Positions 8,953 through 18,421 of a stretch of DNA of 64,000 nucleotides are shown here, piece by piece. Each line of letters opens with the position of its first letter. Position 1 is the stretch's first letter. The stretch is from positions 62,001 to 126,000 of the forward strand of contig JACKDR010000017.1 of assembly GCA_020633495.1 (NCBI GenBank), given 5' to 3'. The notes under the pieces were generated by a model that was given only the letters and a program-made list of their open reading frames with translations, ran no database searches and was not told the origin of the DNA. This DNA comes from Kofleriaceae bacterium. GTDB taxonomy: Bacteria; Myxococcota_A; Polyangia; Haliangiales; Haliangiaceae. The position numbers and the translations under genes were made by a program.

Positions 8953-10113
8953 TCAGCGGAAGTCGGCGGGCGCCGCCGCGCACCACGCGATCGCGTCCGG
9001 CACCTCGGCCGGCGCCAGGCCGCGCCACATCACGACCCACTCGGCGTCGCCGATCCGCAGCCGCTGCAGGCCGTCGCACTGATCGCGGTACCACGCGGTG
9101 ATCGGGTTGGCGGCGCGGCTGCGCCAGAACAGCCGCGGCAGGTCGGCGGCCATCGCGCGCCACAGGTCGCGGCCGACGCCGTCGCCGCGGGCCTCGAGCG
9201 TCACCGCGAACTTGCTGAGGTACGGCGCCAGCGGCGCGTCGGTGATCACCGCGGCGCCCCGGTAGTCGTCGGCGACGTAGATCGCGCGCGCCGGCCGCGC
9301 CGTGAAGTCGTCGACCAGGGGACGGCCGAACGCGGCCTCGATCAGCGCGCCCAGCCGCGCGGCGTCGACGCCGGCGCCGCCGTCGAAGCGCGCCACGGTC
9401 GAGCCGCGGCGCACCAGCGTGCCGGCGCCCTTGACCGTGAACAGCTCGCGCAGCAGATCGAACGGCGACGTCACCGACACGGTCAGGCGGTGCGAGACCC
9501 GGTCGAGGATCCGCGCGATCTGCCGCAGCAGCAGCGCCTGCTGCCCGGTCAGGCCGTCGGGCCCGAGGTAGGCCGCCTGCTCGGTGGTGAGGTCGATGAT
9601 CGACGCGACCCGACCGTCGCGCGGCTGCAGGCCGCTGCGCCGGCCCAGGAACACCAGCTTGCGCGCGTCGAGCGCGGCGGCCAGCGCGGCGAGCGCGTCG
9701 AACCGGGCGTCGACGTTGCCGCGGTCGTCGCCGGCCGGCTCGAGCAGGGGGCACAGCGCGAGCCGGCCGTCGCGCACCGTCGCGGCGACGTCGTCGGGGC
9801 CGACCACCGCGCACGGCACGACCGGCGCCAGCGCGTCGCGCAGCCGCGCCGCCCACGCCGCCGCGGCCCGGGTCCGCGCCGCGCCCATCGTGATCACCGG
9901 GCGCAGCCCGACCTCGGCGAGCATGCGCAGGTCGACCAGCAGCGCGTCCTCGGCGGCGCGGACCAGCGCGTCGGAGACGTGGAGGATCGCGAAGCTCTCC
10001 GGGCGCTCGGCGCGGAACAGCGCCAGGTAGCGCTCGGCCTCGTCGGGGCGGCCGATCGACGACAGGAACCGCAGGACCAGCTGCCGCCGGCCGACGTCGG
10101 CCGGCGGCGTCAC
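8953..10113 (-). CDS. N-acetylglutamate synthase, vertebrate/Xanthomonas type, with degenerate kinase domain
   Basis: 386 residues, GTG start overlapping the stop of the deacetylase gene (GTGA). Residues 1-220 resemble the amino-acid-kinase domain of bifunctional NAGS/NAGK proteins (LVLRFLSSIGRPDEAERYLALF matches their N-terminus). But the place of the catalytic Lys-Gly-Gly reads ILHVSD, and the HGAGPQ loop reads MGAARTR, so kinase activity is probably lost. Residues about 245-386 form the NAT/DUF619-type acetyltransferase: RRGSTVARFD, AIYVADDYRGAAVI, YLSKFAV, then SRAANPITAWYRDQCDGLQR, the conserved acetyl-CoA/glutamate-site end. It should make N-acetylglutamate from glutamate and acetyl-CoA, the first step of arginine synthesis. 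Confidence 0.8.
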   Translation of the reverse strand: MTPPADVGRRQLVLRFLSSIGRPDEAERYLALFRAERPESFAILHVSDALVRAAEDALLVDLRMLAEVGLRPVITMGAARTRAAAAWAARLRDALAPVVPCAVVGPDDVAATVRDGRLALCPLLEPAGDDRGNVDARFDALAALAAALDARKLVFLGRRSGLQPRDGRVASIIDLTTEQAAYLGPDGLTGQQALLLRQIARILDRVSHRLTVSVTSPFDLLRELFTVKGAGTLVRRGSTVARFDGGAGVDAARLGALIEAAFGRPLVDDFTARPARAIYVADDYRGAAVITDAPLAPYLSKFAVTLEARGDGVGRDLWRAMAADLPRLFWRSRAANPITAWYRDQCDGLQRLRIGDAEWVVMWRGLAPAEVPDAIAWCAAAPADFR

Positions 10114-11252
10114 CGCGGATCCTGGGCGTGCCGTTCGAGCGCGGTCGTGAAGCCGTCGGCGGCCCACCGCAGGTCGGCGATCGACACCGACTCGTCGGGC
10201 GCGTGGGCCTGGCCGATGTCGCCCGGCCCGACGACGACCGCGTCGATGCCGGCGGCCTGCAGCAGCGCCGCCTCGGTCCAGAAGTCGAGGCCGACGAAGT
10301 CGTCGACGGCGCCGTCGAGGATGCGCCGCGCCCAGGCCTCGTCGCCGCACGCGAACGGCGCGTGATCGAGGCGGGTCTCGATCGTGATCGCGGGATCGAT
10401 CGACGCCGCCAGCGCGGCGACCTGCCGGTCCCAGGCGGCGCGGTCGAAGCCGGGCGCCGGCCGCACCGACCACGACAGCGTCGCGGCGTCGGGCACGACG
10501 TTGAACGCGACGCCGCCCTCGATCGACGCCACGTTCATGCACAGCCCCGGCATGTCGGCGGGGCCGCGGCCGCGGTGGTCGCGGCCGAGCTGATCGAGGG
10601 CGACCGCGAGCCGCGCCATCGTGACGATCGGCGCCGGCATGTCGTCGGCGCGCGACGAGTGGCCGCCGCGGCCCCGGATCGTCGCGGCGTGGGCGAGGAC
10701 GCCGCGGTGGCGCAGCCCGGCGCGCCGCGACGTCGGCTCGCAGACGATCGCGTGGCGCAGGCCGCCGGCGGCGGGCGAGGCCAGGAACGCGTGGACCGCG
10801 GCGGTGCCGCGCTCCTCGTCGCCGGAGAACAGCACCGCGAGGTCGCGCGCCGGCGCGCGATCGAGCGCGCACAGGATCGCGGCGATCGCGCCCTTGGTGT
10901 CGCACGCGCCCAGGCCCCAGACCCGGCCGTCCTCGACGGTGGCGGCCCACGGGTCGCGGGTCCAGCCGGTGTTGGCGGGGACGGTGTCGACGTGGACGTT
11001 GAGCAGCAGCGTCGGCGTGCCCCACCGCGCCCAGACGTAGCCGCCCGGGCCGCCCACCGCGCGGCCGGTCTCGACGACGCGGACCTCGTCGGCGCCGCGG
11101 CCGGCGAGCAGCGGCGCCAGGTGGCGACACAGCGCCAGCTCGTCGCCGCCCGCCGACGGCGGCTGACCGGCCGGCGGGTGGTGGGTCGGCCGGCGCACCA
11201 GCTCGCAGGTCAGCGCGACGACCTCGTCGACCGGCGGCGTCGGCGCGGTCAC
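10110..11252 (-). CDS. argE: Acetylornithine deacetylase-like M20 metallopeptidase
   Basis: 380 residues of the M20/ArgE family. Metal-site motifs are NVHVDTVP (first His and catalytic Asp), GLGACDTKG (bridging Asp), LFSGDEERG (catalytic Glu and metal Glu), IVCEPTS, and the C-terminal GQAHAPDESV (last His). A dimerisation-domain RGRGGHSSR lies near residue 190. The enzyme hydrolyses N-acetylornithine to ornithine and acetate. It starts with GTG overlapping the stop of the glycosylase gene, and its own stop overlaps the N-acetylglutamate synthase start, so the two arginine genes are translationally coupled. A succinyl-diaminopimelate desuccinylase is the main alternative, but the NAGS neighbour favours ArgE. 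Confidence 0.8.
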   Translation of the reverse strand: MTAPTPPVDEVVALTCELVRRPTHHPPAGQPPSAGGDELALCRHLAPLLAGRGADEVRVVETGRAVGGPGGYVWARWGTPTLLLNVHVDTVPANTGWTRDPWAATVEDGRVWGLGACDTKGAIAAILCALDRAPARDLAVLFSGDEERGTAAVHAFLASPAAGGLRHAIVCEPTSRRAGLRHRGVLAHAATIRGRGGHSSRADDMPAPIVTMARLAVALDQLGRDHRGRGPADMPGLCMNVASIEGGVAFNVVPDAATLSWSVRPAPGFDRAAWDRQVAALAASIDPAITIETRLDHAPFACGDEAWARRILDGAVDDFVGLDFWTEAALLQAAGIDAVVVGPGDIGQAHAPDESVSIADLRWAADGFTTALERHAQDPR

Positions 11253-11920
11253 GGCGTCGCCTCGGCGGCGGCGGCGCCGGCGGTCGCGGTCGCCGCGATC
11301 GCGCGGAACGCGGGGTGGCGGCCGATCGCGCGCAGCGCGGCGGCCAGCAGCGTCTTGCCCGGCTCGGTGCGGTGCCACGTCGAGGCGCCGGACGGGTGGG
11401 GCAGGGGCGCGAGCTCGGTGGCGACGCCGTGCCACGTCACCGCGTGGACCCGGCCCACGACCTCGGTCAGCGGCGTGCTCGCGGTGAAGCCGTCGATGAC
11501 CTGCGCGATCGCCAGCTTGCCGACCGGGATGATCAGCGCCGGGCGCAGCAGCGCGACCTCGGCGGCCAGGTGGGTGCCGCAGCGCGCGATCTCGTCCGCC
11601 GACGGCACCCGGTCGCCGCCCTTGGCGCCCTTGCCCGGGAAGCATCGGCACACCGCCGCCATGTAGACGCGCTCACGGAACTCGGCCTCGGAGATGCCGA
11701 CCTCGCCGAACCAGCGGAACAGCGTCTTGCCCGCGGTCCACGCGAACGGCCGGCCTGCGGGGCCCTCGTGGGCGCCCGGCGCCTGGCCGATCAGCATCAC
11801 CGGCGACAGCACCGGCGCGCCCGACACCACCGGGCCGATCATGTCGGGGCAGGCGCGACATCGACGCAGCTGGTCGACGTGGTCGCGGAGCTGTGCGAGG
11901 CGGACGGCGGGGCGTGGCAC
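11249..11920 (-). CDS. Uracil-DNA glycosylase superfamily protein
   Basis: 223 residues with a GTG start. Motif 1 is LIGQAPGAHEGPAGRPF, like the GEGPGxxE motif of family 4/5 iron-sulfur glycosylases, and motif 3 is LPHPSGASTWHR. Cys pairs RRCRAC near residue 20 and VCRCFPGKG near residue 90 are placed where family 4/5 enzymes bind a 4Fe-4S cluster, although the fourth-ligand spacing is not textbook. Predicted to remove uracil (or a related base) from DNA in base-excision repair. First gene of the operon with argE and N-acetylglutamate synthase, which is an odd functional mix. Divergent from the LeuA-like domain gene, 117 bp away. Confidence 0.8.
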   Translation of the reverse strand: MPRPAVRLAQLRDHVDQLRRCRACPDMIGPVVSGAPVLSPVMLIGQAPGAHEGPAGRPFAWTAGKTLFRWFGEVGISEAEFRERVYMAAVCRCFPGKGAKGGDRVPSADEIARCGTHLAAEVALLRPALIIPVGKLAIAQVIDGFTASTPLTEVVGRVHAVTWHGVATELAPLPHPSGASTWHRTEPGKTLLAAALRAIGRHPAFRAIAATATAGAAAAEATP

Positions 11921-12037
11921 CCGCGCACCTTAGCACCGGCCGCGACCGGGCCGCGCACCCTGCGGTGCGTCGTCGCCGCGGCCCCGGATGGGCGCTCGAT
12001 CACGGGCGTTGTCGGCGGGCTGCGCTAGCCTTGGGGC

Positions 12038-12637
<600 letters not shown>

Positions 12638-12739
12638 CCCTGGCCCGGGTGTGACGGTTCCGTCGCGGCGTCGCGACGAAGCTGTCACATGGGCTACGAG
12701 TCGTGGCATCCTGGGACCGCCCAACCCGATGGCGGTACC

Positions 12740-14071
12740 ATGCGCTCGACGATCCCCGTGGCCTTCCTCCTGTCCTCCTGCGCCGCGCTCGGCGCCCTGC
12801 CGGCGTGCGGCTCCGACGCCGGCGACGACACCGGCGACGACGCCCCGCTCGTCACCGACGGCGGGCGCTTCACGATCGACGGCTGCGGCTTCGACGTCGT
12901 GACCCGGCTCGGCGCCGAGGCCCCCGCGCCCGGCGCCGACGTCCTCGGCGCCGCCCCCGATCCGTTCCAGCTCCACCTCGGCTTCGGCGGCGCGCCGGCG
13001 ACGTCGATGGCGATGGTCTGGCGCACCGATCTCGACACCACCGCCACGACCGTGCGCTTCGGCGTCGGCACCGCGCTCGACCAGGAGGCGACGGGCGTCA
13101 CCTACCGGTACATCTCCGGGCTCGGCGGCGCCGGCGACACGATCCGCATCCACGAGGCCCACCTGTGCGGGCTGACGCCGGACACGACGTACAGCTACCA
13201 GGTCGGCGGCGTCGGCGCCGACGGCACCGAGCGGTTCTCCGCGACCCACACCTTCCGCACCGCGCCCGATCGCGTCGCCAGCCCCGACGCCGAGGTCGTG
13301 GTCGCGTTCGTCGGCGACAGCCGCGGCGGCTACGACGTCTGGGGCAACCTGACCCAGGCGATCGCCGCGCGCAGCCCCGACCTGATCATCTTCACCGGCG
13401 ACGCCGTCACGATCGGCCAGTCGCAGGAGGAGTGGGACGACTTCTTCACCCAGGGCGAGGACCTGCTGGCGTCGGTGCCGATGGTCGCCGCGCACGGCAA
13501 CCACGAGGTCAACGCGATCGAGTACTACGCGCAGCTGGCGATGCCCGGCGACGAGGAGGACTACGCGTTCGACTTCGGCCCGCTGCACCAGACCGTGCTC
13601 AACGACTCGCCGGCCAGCTCCGGCGACCTCGCCGGCAAGGCCAAGAGCTTCCTCGACGCCGACCTCGCCGCCGCGGCCGACGCGCCGTGGAAGATCGTCA
13701 GCCAGCACCGGTCGCTGTGGTCGTCGGGCACCCGCCACGGCTCCGACACGACGCTGCGCCAGGAGTGGGGCGTCGTCTACGATCAGTACCTGGTCGACGT
13801 CGTGGTCTCCGGCCACGACCACATCTTCGAGCGCACCAAGCCGATCCGCGGCGAGACCATCGGCGCGACCCCCGCCGACGGCACGATCTACGTCGTCAGC
13901 GGCGGCGCCGGCGCCGACCTGTACGGCACCGAGCCCCAGGCCTTCACGGAGTACGCCGAGAGCACCCACAGCTACACGATCATGAGCCTGCGCCCTGGCA
14001 TGCTGTCGTCGCAGTCGTTCCGCGACGACGGCTCGCCGCTCGACGAGTTCCAGATCACCAAGCCGCAGTGA
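12740..14071 (+). CDS. Purple-acid-phosphatase-like metallophosphoesterase lipoprotein
   Basis: 443 residues. ATG at 12740 gives a lipoprotein signal (lipobox Cys near residue 23, then an Asp-rich linker); an ATG 51 bp upstream would bury it behind a polar tail. Residues about 70-175 form the fibronectin-like N-terminal domain typical of purple acid phosphatases. Residues 185-430 carry the metal ligands in order: GDSRGG (D193), TGDAVT (D221), HGNHE (N254/H255), the later QHRS, and GHDHIFERT (H359, D360, H361). It should hydrolyse phosphate esters outside the cytoplasm. The Tyr of classical purple enzymes is not obvious, so a general calcineurin-like phosphatase is the cautious label. Confidence 0.8.
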   Translation: MRSTIPVAFLLSSCAALGALPACGSDAGDDTGDDAPLVTDGGRFTIDGCGFDVVTRLGAEAPAPGADVLGAAPDPFQLHLGFGGAPATSMAMVWRTDLDTTATTVRFGVGTALDQEATGVTYRYISGLGGAGDTIRIHEAHLCGLTPDTTYSYQVGGVGADGTERFSATHTFRTAPDRVASPDAEVVVAFVGDSRGGYDVWGNLTQAIAARSPDLIIFTGDAVTIGQSQEEWDDFFTQGEDLLASVPMVAAHGNHEVNAIEYYAQLAMPGDEEDYAFDFGPLHQTVLNDSPASSGDLAGKAKSFLDADLAAAADAPWKIVSQHRSLWSSGTRHGSDTTLRQEWGVVYDQYLVDVVVSGHDHIFERTKPIRGETIGATPADGTIYVVSGGAGADLYGTEPQAFTEYAESTHSYTIMSLRPGMLSSQSFRDDGSPLDEFQITKPQ

Positions 14072-14093
14072 TGCGCGCGCGGTCGGAGCGGTA

Positions 14094-15272
14094 GTGCGGG
14101 CGGCGACGATCGGGCGGATCCTCGTCGCGGTCGCGCTGGTCGCCCTGGCCGTGGTCGGCGCCGCGCCGGCGCGCGCCGGGGATCCCGCCGCCGACTTCCG
14201 CGCCGCGACCCGGCTCTACGCCGACGGCGACCTCGACGCCGCCCAGGCCGCGTTCGAGGCGGTGGCGGCCGCGGATCCCCGCGGGCCGTGGGCCGACGAC
14301 GCCCTCTCGGAGGCCGCCAACGTCGCCGAGAAGCGCGGCGATCTCGACGCCGCGCGCCGGCTGTGGCGCCGGGTCGTCGACGAGTACCCGCAGTCGCGGC
14401 AGTCGCGGCGGGCCCGCGCCCGCCTCGCCGCGATCGAGGCCGAGATCGGCGCCGGCGGCCAGTGGCTCGAGGTCGCCGAGCAGCACGAGGCCATCCTGCG
14501 CGCCGCGATCGGGGTCTCGGATCCGACGCCGCAGGCCCGCGCGCTGGCCGCGCTGGTCGCGGCCCACCCCGACTACCCGCGGGCGCCCGAGGCGCGGCTG
14601 TGGATCGGCGACACGCTGCTGCGCGTCGGCGAGGTCGACCGCGCGCTCGCCGCCTACCGCGACGCGGTCGCGCACGCGCCGGCCGGCGACGCGGCGTGGC
14701 GGGCCGGCAAGGCCCTGGGCGACGGCCTGCTGGTCGCCGGCCGCTTCGACGACGCCGAGCACGTCTACCGGGGCCTGTACGGGCAGGGCGACGCCCTCGC
14801 CGATCGCGCGCTCGACGGCGCCCTCGACGACGTCGCGCGGGCGCGGCGCCGCCACCGCCTCGGCCTGGCGGCGTGGCTCGCGCTCGGCCTCGGCGTGCTG
14901 GTCGTCGCCGGCCTGGCCTGGCGCAGCGCCGGCGGCCCGATCGCGGCGCTGCGCGGGCTGGCGCGGCCGCCGCTCGAGCTCTGGTACTTCCTGCCGGTGG
15001 CGGTGGTCCTCGGCGCCGTCGCCGCCAGCGGCAACCAGCTGGTCGAGCGCGCGGTCCGGTGGATCCTCCTCGGCGGCCTGGTCACGACCTGGTTGTGCGG
15101 CGCCGGCCTCGAGCTGGCGCGGCGCCGCGGCCGCCTGCGCCTGCCGCTGGTCGCCGCGCACCTGGCGGTGGCGATCGCCGCGGTGGCGTCGGTCGGCTAC
15201 CTCGCGGTCATGCACGACCGGCTGATCGACATGATCGCCGAGACCATCGCGCACGGCCACGAGGGCCGCTGA
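14094..15272 (+). CDS. TPR-repeat membrane protein
   Basis: 392 residues with a GTG start 22 bp after the phosphatase gene and a cleavable signal-like N-terminus ending APARAG (about 28). Residues 30-245 are tetratricopeptide-like helical repeats (ADFRAATRLYADGDLDAAQAAF and DRALAAYRDAVAHAPAGDAAW are clear units). Residues 255-380 hold four hydrophobic helices (LGLAAWLALGLGVLVVAGLAW, LWYFLPVAVVLGAVAAS, WILLGGLVTTWLCGAGL, LVAAHLAVAIAAVASVGYLAV). A periplasmic TPR scaffold tied to the inner membrane is inferred. No enzyme motif is seen, and no partner is evident beyond the upstream phosphatase. Confidence 0.7.
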   Translation: MRAATIGRILVAVALVALAVVGAAPARAGDPAADFRAATRLYADGDLDAAQAAFEAVAAADPRGPWADDALSEAANVAEKRGDLDAARRLWRRVVDEYPQSRQSRRARARLAAIEAEIGAGGQWLEVAEQHEAILRAAIGVSDPTPQARALAALVAAHPDYPRAPEARLWIGDTLLRVGEVDRALAAYRDAVAHAPAGDAAWRAGKALGDGLLVAGRFDDAEHVYRGLYGQGDALADRALDGALDDVARARRRHRLGLAAWLALGLGVLVVAGLAWRSAGGPIAALRGLARPPLELWYFLPVAVVLGAVAASGNQLVERAVRWILLGGLVTTWLCGAGLELARRRGRLRLPLVAAHLAVAIAAVASVGYLAVMHDRLIDMIAETIAHGHEGR

Positions 15273-15306
15273 GCCTCGCCGTGGCGGCGCGCCGTCGCGG
15301 CCGCCG

Positions 15307-15939
15307 CTACGGATCCCAGGTCAGCATCTGCACCGACCGGCACGCCTGCTCGAAGGCGTCGGCCGCGGGCGACAGCTCGCCCTTGAGCAGGACGTTGCAC
15401 CACAGCATCCGCGGCGCGCCCTTCTTCCAGAACGCCGAGTAGATCTGGACCTCGTCCCGGTCGCTGAAGTCGTCGTGGCGGCTGATCACCGCGAGTCGGC
15501 CGCCCTCGAACTTGTCGTCCTTGAGGACCTTGAGGCTGGCGTTGCCGACGTTGGGCGCGAACAGGTCCTTGTCGGCGATCGCCTCCCAGTCCTTGGGCTC
15601 GCACGCGCCCTGGCAGGTCAAGGACAGGTGGATCGAGTCGCCGAAGCCGGGGTGGTCGTCGCCGTCCGGCGCGTTGAACTGGCTGGGGAAGATGTCGTCC
15701 GGCGTCCAGCCCTTGGGCACCGCGGCGATCGCGAACGGCGGCTCCTCGTGCTTGCCGTGATCGTCGGACACCGGGATCGCGACGAACTCGAGCTTGGCCT
15801 TGAGCGCCTCGGGCACCTTGGCGTTGATCGGGGCGACGTCGTACTTGGCGGCGGCGGCCTTGGGGTCGGGGCCCTTGTCGCCCTTGCCGCAGGCGGCGAC
15901 CGCGACGGTCGCCAGCGCGACGGCGGCGAGCCGGCTCAC
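15307..15939 (-). CDS. Lipoprotein of unknown function coupled to a CitE-like lyase
   Basis: 210 residues. The GTG start overlaps the stop of the lyase gene (GTGA) and gives a good lipoprotein signal, VSRLAAVALATVAVAACGKG (Cys17), followed by a Lys/Asp linker. The mature part contains FAIAAVPKGWTPDDIFPSQF, SLTCQGACEPKDWEA and LWCNVLLKGE, with four Cys that may pair. It looks like a small alpha/beta periplasmic domain, but I do not recognise a family. Coupling to the lyase is probably transcriptional convenience. Its 3' end faces the TPR gene, with 34 bp between the two stops. Confidence 0.65.
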   Translation of the reverse strand: MSRLAAVALATVAVAACGKGDKGPDPKAAAAKYDVAPINAKVPEALKAKLEFVAIPVSDDHGKHEEPPFAIAAVPKGWTPDDIFPSQFNAPDGDDHPGFGDSIHLSLTCQGACEPKDWEAIADKDLFAPNVGNASLKVLKDDKFEGGRLAVISRHDDFSDRDEVQIYSAFWKKGAPRMLWCNVLLKGELSPAADAFEQACRSVQMLTWDP

Positions 15940-16925
15940 GCGAACCACGCCGCCACCTCCTCGGGGAGCTGCTGGCCGGAGACGTGGGCGCGCTGCACCA
16001 GCTCCCAGAAGTAGCGGTAGGTGGCGCGGTCGTGCAGGTCGCCGGCGTGCTGGATCGGGCCCCACGCCGCGGCCTGGGCGGCGAGCAGGATCTCGCTGGC
16101 GCGCGCGACCTCGGAGAAGTCGGGCGCCATCGCGGCGACGATCGGCTGGATCTGCGCCGGGTAGATCGACCACATGCGGAGGAAGCCGAACTCGTCGCGG
16201 GCGCGGCGGGCGTCGGCGTGGGTCTGGTAGACGTTCTTGAGATCGAGCGTGACGTTGTGCGCCGGCACGACGCCGGCGGCCAGCGCCGCGGCGACGACCT
16301 CGGCCTTGGCGCGCGCCACCAGCGCGTGCTCGAACTGGCCCGGCGACTTCATCGCGCTCGACGGGATCGCGCCGTGGTGGCCGGAGACGAAGTCCATCAG
16401 GCCGAAGTCGAGGACCTGGACCCAGGGCAGCCTGGCGATGTCCCAGACCTCGCGCAGCGCGCCGTGGGTCTCGATCAGCACGTGGATCGGGATCTCGCGC
16501 TTGACCCCGGCGGCCTGCGCGGTCTCCTGGATGTAGCGGATCATCTCCGCGACCTGCGACGCGGCGGTCGGCTTGGGGATCGTGATGTACGCGAGGTGCT
16601 CGCCGGCGCCGCGCACGACGACGTCGACGTCCTGCCGCCACAGGTCGTGGGCCGGGTCGTGGACCCGCACGCCCGCCTGCTTGAACTTGTTGGCGGCCGA
16701 GGTCTGCATGGCGACGACCATCTCGGCGTGCTGCTTCTCGCGGCCGGTGGGGGCACCGTCCTCGCAGTCCATCGTGATGTCGAAGACCGGGCCGAGCTTG
16801 GCCTGCAGCTCGAACGCCTTGCCGATCAGCTTCTCGCTGCCGGCGAAGTGCTCGCACGAAGGCACGACGGGGAACGGCCGCTCGCCCTCGAACAGGGCCT
16901 GGCGGGGGTGCATGCGCTGCGTCAT
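15936..16925 (-). CDS. HpcH/HpaI aldolase - citrate lyase beta (CitE)-like protein
   Basis: 329 residues. ATG at 16925 is preceded by AGAAAGGGG, so it is preferred to the upstream in-frame ATG. The CitE/malyl-CoA lyase pattern is clear: FDITMDCEDGAPTGREKQ carries the Mg-binding Asp/Glu, IHVLIETHGALREVWDIA the second acidic ligand, and MDFVSGHHGAIPSSAM plus RMWSIYPAQIQPIV the C-terminal part of the barrel. Members cleave or form beta-hydroxyacyl-CoA thioesters such as malyl-CoA or citramalyl-CoA. The substrate cannot be told here. No citrate lyase alpha or gamma genes are nearby, which argues against a citrate lyase complex. The following lipoprotein is translationally coupled. Confidence 0.8.
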   Translation of the reverse strand: MTQRMHPRQALFEGERPFPVVPSCEHFAGSEKLIGKAFELQAKLGPVFDITMDCEDGAPTGREKQHAEMVVAMQTSAANKFKQAGVRVHDPAHDLWRQDVDVVVRGAGEHLAYITIPKPTAASQVAEMIRYIQETAQAAGVKREIPIHVLIETHGALREVWDIARLPWVQVLDFGLMDFVSGHHGAIPSSAMKSPGQFEHALVARAKAEVVAAALAAGVVPAHNVTLDLKNVYQTHADARRARDEFGFLRMWSIYPAQIQPIVAAMAPDFSEVARASEILLAAQAAAWGPIQHAGDLHDRATYRYFWELVQRAHVSGQQLPEEVAAWFA

Positions 16926-17065
16926 GGCCCCTTTCTTACCAGAGCCGGAGCACGACACGGGACGGAAACGTCGTTCGCCCCGGCTCGCAACCCCGGGGTT
17001 TCGCAGGGATCGAGGGGTGGCCAGACCACAGGGTTGACCCGGGGCGGCGGTGGAGATACTTCACC

Positions 17066-18421
17066 ATGACCAGCTTCCCGGGGGTGTCCATGTCGCTTCG
17101 CTTGCCGCGCGTCCCGTCCCGTCTGTCCCGTCGTCTGTCCGCTCGCCTGGTCCGACCGATCGCCGTCGCCGGCGTCTCGCTCGCCGGCCTCACGCTCGCC
17201 GCGTGCGGCGGCGATGACGTCGACCCGTGCGCCGGCGTCACCGGCACGTGCGTGCCGATCACGGCCGGCGCCAGCCAGACCGAGATCCAGACCGCGCTCA
17301 TCGACGTCCAGCCGGGCTCGACGATCGCGTTCGCCGCCGGCACGTTCTCGTTCACCTCGGATCTGTCGCTCGACGTCGACGGCGTCACGATCCAGGGCGC
17401 CGGCATGGACGACACGATCCTGTCGTTCGCCGGCCAGACCTCGGGCGGCCAGGGCATCCTGGTCACCGCCGACGACTTCACGATCCAGGACATCGGCCTC
17501 GAGGACTCGCCCGGCGACTTGCTCAAGATCGAGGGCGCCGACGGCGTCACGATCCGCCGGGTCCGCGCCGAGTGGACCGGCGGCCCGATGAGCAGCAACG
17601 GCTCGTACGGCCTCTACCCGGTGCAGTGCAGCAACGTCCTGATCGAGGGCTCGAAGGCGATCGGCGCCTCCGACGCCGGCATCTACGTCGGGCAGTCGGA
17701 CAACATCATCATCCGCGACAGCGTCGCCGAGTCGAACGTCGCCGGCATCGAGATCGAGAACTCGACCGACGCCGACGTCCACGACAACGAGGCCTACCAC
17801 AACACCGGCGGCATCCTGGTCTTCAACCTGCCGGGCCTGCAGGTCCACAACGGCGCCCGGACCCGGGTCTTCGACAACCACTCCTACGACAACGACACCG
17901 AGAACTTCGCGCCCGCCGGCAACATCGTCGGCAAGGTGCCGACCGGCACCGGCATCGCGATCCTGGCCGCCCACGAGGTCGAGATCTTCGGCAACACGAT
18001 CGAGAACCACGCCAGCGTCAACCTCGGCATCATCAGCTACTCGACCACCGGGCTCGACTTCAGCGACGCGCTGTACGACCCGGATCCCGACACGCTGTAC
18101 ATCCACGACAACACCTTCACCGGCACCAGCGCCAACCCGACCGGCGAGCTGGGCGCGCTGCTGATCCTGGCGATGTCGGAGCTGCAGAGCCCGTTCATGG
18201 CGGTCCCGGACATCGCGTGGGACGGCGTCGTCCCGGCGGACAAGGCCGACCCCGCCGATCCGACCAAGCTGATGGACGCGCTGCAGATCTGCATCCAGAA
18301 CAACGGCGACGCCGACTTCGCCAACCTGCACTGGCCCAACACCGAGGACCCGATCGCCTCGACCGACGCCAGCGACCACGACTGCACCCACGATCCGCTC
18401 CCCGAGGTCGTCCTCGAATGA
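17066..18421 (+). CDS. Parallel beta-helix lipoprotein (TIGR03805-type partner of SO2930 cytochromes)
   Basis: 451 residues. ATG 17066 is preceded by GGTGGAG; ATG 17090 is a second possibility and keeps the signal. The lipobox Cys is near residue 48, after a long Arg-rich n-region. From residue about 70 to 360 short repeats such as GVTIQGAGMDDTILSF, SNVLIEGSKAIGASDAGIYV and DADVHDNEAYHNTGGI form the coils of a right-handed parallel beta-helix, as in NosD/pectate-lyase-like folds. The next gene is the di-heme partner repeatedly found beside this family. Predicted extracellular; binding of a polymer or carbohydrate is a guess. Confidence 0.8.
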   Translation: MTSFPGVSMSLRLPRVPSRLSRRLSARLVRPIAVAGVSLAGLTLAACGGDDVDPCAGVTGTCVPITAGASQTEIQTALIDVQPGSTIAFAAGTFSFTSDLSLDVDGVTIQGAGMDDTILSFAGQTSGGQGILVTADDFTIQDIGLEDSPGDLLKIEGADGVTIRRVRAEWTGGPMSSNGSYGLYPVQCSNVLIEGSKAIGASDAGIYVGQSDNIIIRDSVAESNVAGIEIENSTDADVHDNEAYHNTGGILVFNLPGLQVHNGARTRVFDNHSYDNDTENFAPAGNIVGKVPTGTGIAILAAHEVEIFGNTIENHASVNLGIISYSTTGLDFSDALYDPDPDTLYIHDNTFTGTSANPTGELGALLILAMSELQSPFMAVPDIAWDGVVPADKADPADPTKLMDALQICIQNNGDADFANLHWPNTEDPIASTDASDHDCTHDPLPEVVLE

